From Galaxea fascicularis (Eukaryota > Cnidaria > Anthozoa > Scleractinia > Euphylliidae), in assembly GCA_948470475.1 (NCBI GenBank), contig OX419338.1, positions 36,507,095 through 36,571,094 on the forward strand: 64,000 nucleotides of DNA, written 5' to 3'. Shown piece after piece: positions 58,501-64,000 of the stretch; within the stretch, counting starts at the first letter, position 1, and every line of letters begins with the position of its first letter. The translations under genes were made by a program, and so were the position numbers. The notes below the pieces were generated by a model. The model saw only the letters and a program-made list of their open reading frames with translations, was not told the DNA's origin and made no database searches.

Positions 58501-61500
58501 GTGAATCAGATTTTGCATAAAATATACTTTTGGGTCCAGTCTTATTCTTGGCTTTCACGTGACATCATGAAAAACTAAACTTAAAAAGGAAACAAATTCA
58601 GTTTTTTATGTTCATCGGGTAAAAGACATTTTTTCAGCTTGGTAGCGCGCTTGGTTTTGAAAATAGAGCAGTTTGAATTTCAGATTTTTCAGAGTGCGTG
58701 ACATAAAGATGGCTGCTGAAAAACACATTGTTTACACGAAAACGTCGATTCACCTTGAGAGACGAAAGGTCTGGCCAAAGTAAACTCCAGATGTTTCCAT
58801 TGGTTTCCGGCCGCCATGTTGGGGCCCCATTGATGGGCACCAACATGGCGTCTCCATACTGTTCTCTGTGATTTTGAGTGATACATTTTGCCGAATAACT
58901 CAAGTACGGGATCTCGCATAGTCCTGAAACTTTGACAGGTTATTTATGTTTTGCTTTTCTACAATACCTAAATTTCTTGACTTTATTTATTAAATAATAA
59001 GCGATTTTATTTATTACTTGCGTGGCATGAAAACCAAGAATTGTTGCCGTGTGTCAATAAAGTTTCTTGGTTCCTCCAAACATGTCAAAGTTTCCTGCAT
59101 TGCTGATTGTTCTTGTTGATTCGTCGGTGGTGGAGTGTTTGTTTACTGCTTTGTTATATGTATTGTTACACAATGGGCAGTCCGTTTGTCTTCTTTCATT
59201 AGAGAAGTGGGAATGATAAAGGAATGGAAGCTGAGAGTGACCACGCGCTTTCTGTATTGACTTTTTTTGTGTTGGAAATCAGAGGCTGATCCGTGTTTAT
59301 TTGGTGATTTCATGTTGTGGCGGACTGTTTTTGGAATTGAACATTTTTGCAATTCTTCCCAGGCGGAACTGAGTTTACTTCTGAATAAATTTTTCCCTGC
59401 TTAGCCACCCACGGGAATAAGGGCTTCTTGTTTTAACCACTTCCGTGCTCAGTAAGTGCTGTAATTGATAACACTCGTTTGTACATTTTTTAGCCCCATT
59501 CGCTTTTCAGCCGAGTGAAACTCAGTACATCAGAAGAAGACAGAGGTATTCTCCTGCAGATCACATCAAAATACAAAATTGGTGCCACTCTGCTGCCAAT
59601 CAAATCAGTGGGTGTCCAGGGAGACGGACGGACGTACAGCTATGTTGTAGCGCTATCAAGCAATGATTCACCCGACTGGACGTCCCTCATGTTCCTCGCA
59701 AAACTAATCCCTAAAGTCTGCCATAATATCAACAGGTATATTTGCTTCGTTTGTACTGAATTCTGATCAAAAAGTAATTTCTCCTAACAAAATTATTGCA
59801 CTATTATGCACTCTGAAAGCGAGAAAGGTTAAAATAACGATAATATATTTTCGTTATTGAAAATGGTTGGACCCAAGATTCTGATCATAACTTAGTAAAG
59901 TAGGAGCATCCCGGTGACAGTGATTTTTACAATCAGATTATGACACCAAGGGCAAATGAGATTTGCTGCTCACTCGAAAGAAAATGTTGGAACTCGCTTG
60001 TTCCAAGGCGCAACCCAACAAGAATTTGTTGACAAAAATGTTGCGAGTTCGTGATTCGTAAAGCAGCAGTGGACACTTTTTCGCTTCTCGTACTTACGTA
60101 AACTAACCAACTTTCGTCATCAGCCGTTCAAGTATTTTAACACCAAATCTGAAGCAGTATTATTGTGTGTACTCCTGCAGAGTTTGCTACACGTTCGGTA
60201 AAAGGATCAGGTTTCAGATTCAGGACATTACATCAACATTTTTGTCAGCAGGAGTGATAAGTACTTCAAGACAAGCAGATCACGTGGCACATTCTGTTTT
60301 GCGGAACCACGGTACGTCATAAATAACTCGCCTGCATCTAAGAATTAAAAAGGTTAAGTTGTAAGTTGATTGGCACTATAGTGTGGCATCAAGCGTTTAC
60401 ACGCTTAAAGCCCTGTTTAGAAATACTATATGGTCTGTGAGAGCCTTGCGGAAAGGGAGATTCTTAGCGCATACTCTTTAATATACACTTCTCAGTCGCG
60501 GAAGTTTGTCTTAAGTACCTATAACATTCACACAGTTGGCTTGTTTACTCGCCTTGTGTTTTGATTTTAACTGAAATTTAAGCCTGCGCACAGTATATAT
60601 CTTGACCTTCTAATTTATGCCAAGGCCAGTACAAGTGCTCCCAACAATGATCCAACATGTTGGATGCGTTTAACAACCGTGTTGGCAAACTATTGACAAC
60701 TTCAAACGTACCAGCATGTGATGCTGTTCGCCAACAGTGTTGGGATCGTTTCCATGGACGCACACTGGTTTAGGCTAGAAAACACGGGCGAAATCCCAGT
60801 GTTTTGCTTAATATTTTCATATTTGGTCGTCTTCAAGACCTGGGAAAAGGACGACTGCTATCCTTCTAGAACAGAAGGCACTATCACATCTTATGGTGCC
60901 TCAAAATGTTTTCGTTATTTTTAAAAACCAATACTTTGATTCCTGAAAGATGGTATAAAAATGCCCAATTATTTGTCAATAAGTTCTGATTATTTTTTTT
61001 TACGCATAACGTTACCAAAGCAACGCTACAGCCTCTTAGAAACACCCTTAATTTCAGCTTTATGTGCCTGTAACTAAAAGACGAGTTAAAAAAGCTAAAA
61101 TTAAGAGTGTTTCTAAGAGGCTGTAGTGTTGCTTTGGAAACGTTATACGTAAAAAATAATCGACTTATTGAGAAATAATCGGGCATTTTTTAATCCATTT
61201 TCAAGGAGACAAAAGAAAAATTGTCCTTCTGTCAATCCATCAGAGAATTGGTGTTTTAAAATAAGGAAACCATTTTGAGCAACGTCAATTTACGGTGAAC
61301 GCTGATTTTTCTACTTGTCTTTCTTTGCCAGGGTTGTTGTCGCAGATTAGTCAGATGCCTATTGTTCTTATACCCGTTCACTTCGACCGTGATCCAATTG
61401 ACCACATCCCATCTTGTCAGCGGTCATTGGTGATCAGAACGTTTATAACAAACGACTTCATGACTGGGGTCCCTGCTACACCAGGAAAACAAATTCCTGA

Positions 61501-62266
61501 AGAGGTAAGTTTCTTATATCGACAATGGTAAAATATCATACCTACAAGAGACATTCACAATCAAATACATCTTTTCTTTCTCTAAAACGCTGCTGCTAAG
61601 AAGTCTGCGAGATACAACACACAGCATCTCCCTCTCCCCCTTTCAAAGTTGTTCCTCAAAGTTTCGAGCATGGTGTTGATAGGGGAAGGGCGGGGGGGGG
61701 GGGGGGGGGGAAGCGGAAGATCATGGAGACGTAGTGTCTGGAGTATTTTTGCAACTCGTTGTAGAATGCCTTTAAGCCAGACACAACGGCTTTCGGCAGT
61801 TGTTTCTTCATTGAAAACGAGAAACAAGTTGTGTTTTGCCCTTGGTTGTTTGCGGGCTTCGCACTCCTAGCACTACGTAATATTTTTTACACATTTAAGT
61901 AGTTTTCGCGTGATGTATAGTTTGCTGGAGATTCCTCGAAAAAGGCGCGCCTACGATGTTTTTTCGAAGCCACACCCTCGAAGGTGAGAAGATTCCTTAA
62001 AGCGCATCAAGGGGTGTAAGGTGATACGTGGTCGATTCACATCATCAACTCCGTTGATAAAACCATTTTTTTTTTCGCGCGCTCATGCAACTACTGTAAT
62101 TGCTCAGTTTACTTAATTTTGATTGGTCTTAACTATGGCGGTTTTCGTTTCCTTTTTCCTTCAGGTTTTGGATGAAATGGTCGAAAATTTGCAAAAAGTT
62201 CAAGGCATCTCACGAGTTCTGTATGATCTGACTGCCAAGCCCCCAGGCACTACTGAATGGGAATAA
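43539..62266 (+). CDS. GMPS: GMP synthase (glutamine-hydrolysing), 18 exons
   Basis: Converts XMP, ATP and glutamine to GMP in purine synthesis. Exons: 43539-43679, 44749-44840, 45290-45404, 46462-46559, 50335-50438, 51992-52092, 52643-52735, 53439-53492, 53777-53888, 54651-54802, 55172-55232, 55499-55611, 56699-56804, 58347-58462, 59494-59735, 60181-60311, 61332-61504, 62165-62266. All joins keep frame and give 701 residues (human 693). The class I amidotransferase domain has [15 protein letters not shown], nucleophile Cys112 in GICYGMQ, and His198/Glu200 in FHPEV. The ATP pyrophosphatase P-loop is SGGVDS (252-257), and HIDNGFMRK follows. The C-terminal XMP/dimerisation domain ends PPGTTEWE as in human. 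The start ATG lies in GATGGCGGCG. The exon 4 acceptor (ACAAAAG) is weak. Introns hold several transposons. Confidence 0.95.
45443..46176. mobile_element. TIR transposon (734 bp, TA duplication) in GMPS intron 3
   Basis: The ends CCATATTTATTCGTCTATAA and its near-complement (TTATAGACGAATAAATACGG) are flanked by TA. CGGCTTATAG motifs recur inside (near 45520-45540 and 46060-46160). No transposase frame. A TA duplication is typical of Tc1/mariner/pogo-type mobilisation. Confidence 0.7.
46775..46939. mobile_element. CAGGGTTG-type MITE (165 bp), copy 1
   Basis: The ends CAGGGTTGTAGCTAAG and CTTAGCGACAACCCTG are flanked by GGTTAC on both sides (46769-46774, 46940-46945). It shares its interior with the copy at 54090. 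Confidence 0.75.
46982..48712. mobile_element. Hairpin-ended transposon (1.73 kb, 8-9 bp duplication)
   Basis: The ends read AACCTGTGATCAGGC and GCCTGATCGCAGGTT, with ATCCCTGGT directly repeated at 46973-46981 and 48713-48721. Each end is itself a hairpin: CAGGCCCAATTGT / ACAATTGGGCCTG at the left, CAGGCTCTATTTTTCGTTTCG and its complement at the right. Non-coding interior. Best explained as a Mutator-like or hAT-like foldback element. Confidence 0.7.
49998..50245 (+). mobile_element. 3' end of a CR1/L2-type non-LTR retrotransposon
   Basis: The frame 49998-50099 reads [20 protein letters not shown] then KTHLFRQAF, the usual reverse transcriptase C-terminus of this clade, ending at TAG. Just before it TGA stands where the family has a Trp codon. 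The 3' UTR has TGTAAAGCGCATTTGG and a TTA-repeat tail (50219-50241). It is a 5'-truncated dead copy in GMPS intron 4. Confidence 0.8.
50439..51991 (+). other. GMPS intron 5 (1.55 kb)
   Basis: Contains the 'tttgggccttgtcccatagggg' type motif near 51100 but no defined element or gene. Confidence 0.6.
53061..53084. repeat. T-run followed by G-run in GMPS intron 7
   Basis: About 10 T followed by about 14 G. Prone to sequencing or assembly error. Confidence 0.9.
54090..54239. mobile_element. CAGGGTTG-type MITE (150 bp), copy 2, GMPS intron 9
   Basis: The ends CAGGGTTGAAGCTAAG and CTTAGCAACAACCCTG match copy 1 at 46775. Flanks ATTTCTG and ATTCCTG look like a decayed 7-bp duplication. Confidence 0.7.
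56847..56897. repeat. T-rich run in GMPS intron 13
   Basis: About 50 bases of T runs interrupted by single G. No further structure. Confidence 0.9.
57060..58330 (-). mobile_element. 5'-truncated non-LTR retrotransposon in GMPS intron 13 (antisense)
   Basis: Minus-strand reverse transcriptase pieces in order: [20 protein letters not shown] and KFADDTTI (the F-ADD catalytic box) at about 58300-58100; [19 protein letters not shown] and [15 protein letters not shown] at 57680-57898; then [20 protein letters not shown] and [10 protein letters not shown] at 57118-57240, the usual C-terminal end. Frames are broken by stops and by ~400 bp of unrelated DNA (about 57245-57655). The 5' truncation lies about 20-50 bp before GMPS exon 14. 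Confidence 0.8.
58463..59493 (+). other. GMPS intron 14 (1.0 kb)
   Basis: No gene or defined repeat. The open frames at 58634-58919 on the minus strand are overlapping and not family-like. Confidence 0.6.
60957..61190. repeat. Inverted repeat, ~95-bp arms, GMPS intron 16
   Basis: The arms 60957-61056 and 61097-61190 share AGCCTCTTAGAAACAC / GTGTTTCTAAGAGGCT and TTACGCATAACGTT / AACGTTATACGTAA with scattered mismatches. Probably a MITE; no clear target duplication. Confidence 0.75.
61692..61710. repeat. G homopolymer run, GMPS intron 17
   Basis: Near-continuous G for about 18 bases. Length is unreliable. Confidence 0.9.
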
Positions 62267-64000
62267 AAAGTCAGACGAGAGAACGGCAGCAATAAGCAGG
62301 CGGCTAGCGAGTCACCGGATAATGTGAACTTTATTATTTCACTGGGTTACTAGAGCATGATGTCAAAACAAGTACTAGATTTTAAACGACGACGAGAGTA
62401 AACCTTACTTTCTTCTAGATGAATTAGCCGGTTCTAAAAACAAACGAGTTATTGACGACATCAAGAAGACAACAGTCCTTCATTGGACGACACTTGCCCT
62501 GACAATTATCCCTCACTGACATATGAGATACGTCTTGGTTCAAACCGTTTACAACAGAATTTGGTTGACTCGTCCCGTCTTGTGTTCGCTTTAATTGGCT
62601 GGCTAGGCTTTCCTCGGATTCTGGTGTCAAAGCAGTCATCAGAACACAGCTCATTTTCTTAGTGTCATTTGAGTACAACGACTAGAATTTCAAGTGAAAT
62701 TTTATTGAGTTGCAAGTAACAACAGCTTAATTTGCATGAAAAAACAAAGAACCGAAGGATTGGCGGAGCTCTACACAAGTGACGCTTTCGTGAAAACGCC
62801 CATTCACGTCTGCGTCCAAAACATACCAGAGAGACGTACATCGAAAACTAGCATATTTAATGGCGCAAGATCTACGTAACTATTATTTAATTCACATTAA
62901 CTTCAAAGCTTTCTTTTGAACTGGTGTTTATTTGTGTTGCATTGAGGTAGTAAAGAATGTCTGCGGGATCAACACTGTGGTCAGTATTGACTGTGCTTCA
63001 ATGTATTCACGATACGGAATTTCTCTTTTGTCTTATTTATTACTTTTAAGCAAAACAAAAATTGGTGACATTACAGTTCTGGCTAGTGATTTTCTTGTTC
63101 AAGGAAATAGATAAGGGCAAAATTCGTTCGAATATAAAATACCATGTCAATTCTGGTTTAGACTTTATTCCAAACAATATATCTTTGACTTTGTTAAACT
63201 TGAGCTGACTAGCAGAAAGTAGGTAAATAGCTTCTGTATATAGTATTTTGAGAAGCAACAATTAAAGTGCGTTTATGTTGTATATGGTTTTGTGGAATAA
63301 CCTTGATCTACAGAAAATTAAGCTGAAACGTGTTAAAATGTGTACAGTTGAATCTTTGATTTGAGGAATGGCATATTATTTATTTATTTTTTTAACTAGT
63401 TCTTATTACTAAAATATGTTATTTCTGGCATTACAAAATAATCTCTTAAGTGGTAAGTTGCCTTGTTCTAGTCACCAGTCGCTCACTGACCGACTGTGAT
63501 GCGCATCGACTGGAACACTGCTGTAGGTACGGCAGAAAGAAACCAACACATCCGTCATCAGGTAACAGAGCTAGGAACTCGCGGGGTGTCACCATTGTGG
63601 ACAACTGTTGTAGCGTTCCTGTGAAGAGATAAAAAGACAAAACAGAAGTTTTTCGAATTCACAACCAGAAAATTATCCTTTTGCTGATATGCCAGTTGCT
63701 TTCATACGGCTTACTGGTATTGGCCAATCCGAAGTTGCGCAGGGGACTGGGGCGAGTTCCAAATTTTAAGTAATCGATAATAAACTCGCCCCAGTTCCCA
63801 GCGCCACTCCGGAATGGCCAATTAACATCATTAATTGCATTTTGTAAATACGATTCACAACTTACCAAACCAGGACAAACAGTAAGAGAAATCGCTTAAA
63901 ACAATGTTGCAGTACCTTGATATGTCAGGGGAAAAGCACTTCACTCTCCGCGTTTTTTTGTCAGCACGGACTGAACTGAGTGTGCCTACCTTTCAGGACT
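62267..64000. other. GMPS 3' flank, no confident gene
   Basis: A minus-strand 76-codon frame from an ATG at 62654 to 62424 ends in a Cys-rich segment (NCQGKCRPMKDCC) and could be a small exon, but nothing supports it. An inverted repeat with ~38-bp arms lies at 63721-63820 around GGGACTGGGGCGAGTT. A minus-strand donor-like TTTG|GTAAGT near 63866 hints at a gene to the right. Confidence 0.4.
63721..63820. repeat. Inverted repeat, ~38-bp arms
   Basis: TGGCCAATCCGAAGTTGCGC... is mirrored by ...GGAATGGCCA, with an AT-rich 24-base loop. Confidence 0.7.

Noticed and set aside
62424..62654. 76-codon minus-strand Cys-rich frame downstream of GMPS
   Set aside because: No signal peptide, family match or splice support. 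It was left as a note in the flank entry.

Overview
Animal genomic DNA, most likely from an anthozoan cnidarian and probably a stony coral. The basis is AT-rich non-coding DNA packed with small inverted-repeat transposons and a tRNA-derived SINE, intron-split genes with GT..AG sites, and animal gene families (adhesion GPCR, insulin-like peptide, TMEM177, Mab-21, C18orf21, animal-type GMP synthase). The species call is inference. Most gene models were assembled by hand from exon phases and splice sites, so exon edges are predictions.

Layout. 1-517: last exon of an adhesion-type GPCR (+). 2923-3546: first exon of a proline-rich adaptor-like protein (-). 6586-8493: two-exon gene for a small, probably N-myristoylated protein (+). 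11326-12011: complete two-exon insulin-like peptide gene (-). 12.7-15.1 kb: scattered exon-like pieces that may be a second, degenerate insulin-like gene. 15.3-27.3 kb: no confident gene, but a SINE, a nested giant palindrome and several small transposons. 27757-34036: three tandem TMEM177-like genes (-), two of which keep a full M48-type metalloprotease signature. 35744-41576: two tandem Mab-21/cGAS-like genes (+). 42683-43288: C18orf21-like gene (-), head to head with GMP synthase (+, 18 exons, 43539-62266) across a 250-bp intergenic region holding a 40-bp inverted repeat. 62267-64000: no confident gene.

Genes in context. GMP synthase makes GMP from XMP, and its divergent neighbour resembles a zinc-ribbon subunit of RNase MRP (rRNA processing), so a shared growth-related promoter is plausible. 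The TMEM177-like and Mab-21-like clusters each contain members with intact active-site residues beside one that has lost them, a pattern of duplication followed by divergence into pseudoenzymes.

Mobile DNA. At least three non-autonomous elements carry 8-9 bp target duplications (Mutator-like). Two have TTA duplications (Harbinger-like). A family starting CAGGG appears four times. Non-LTR retrotransposon fragments lie in GMP synthase introns, one ending about 20-50 bp before an exon.
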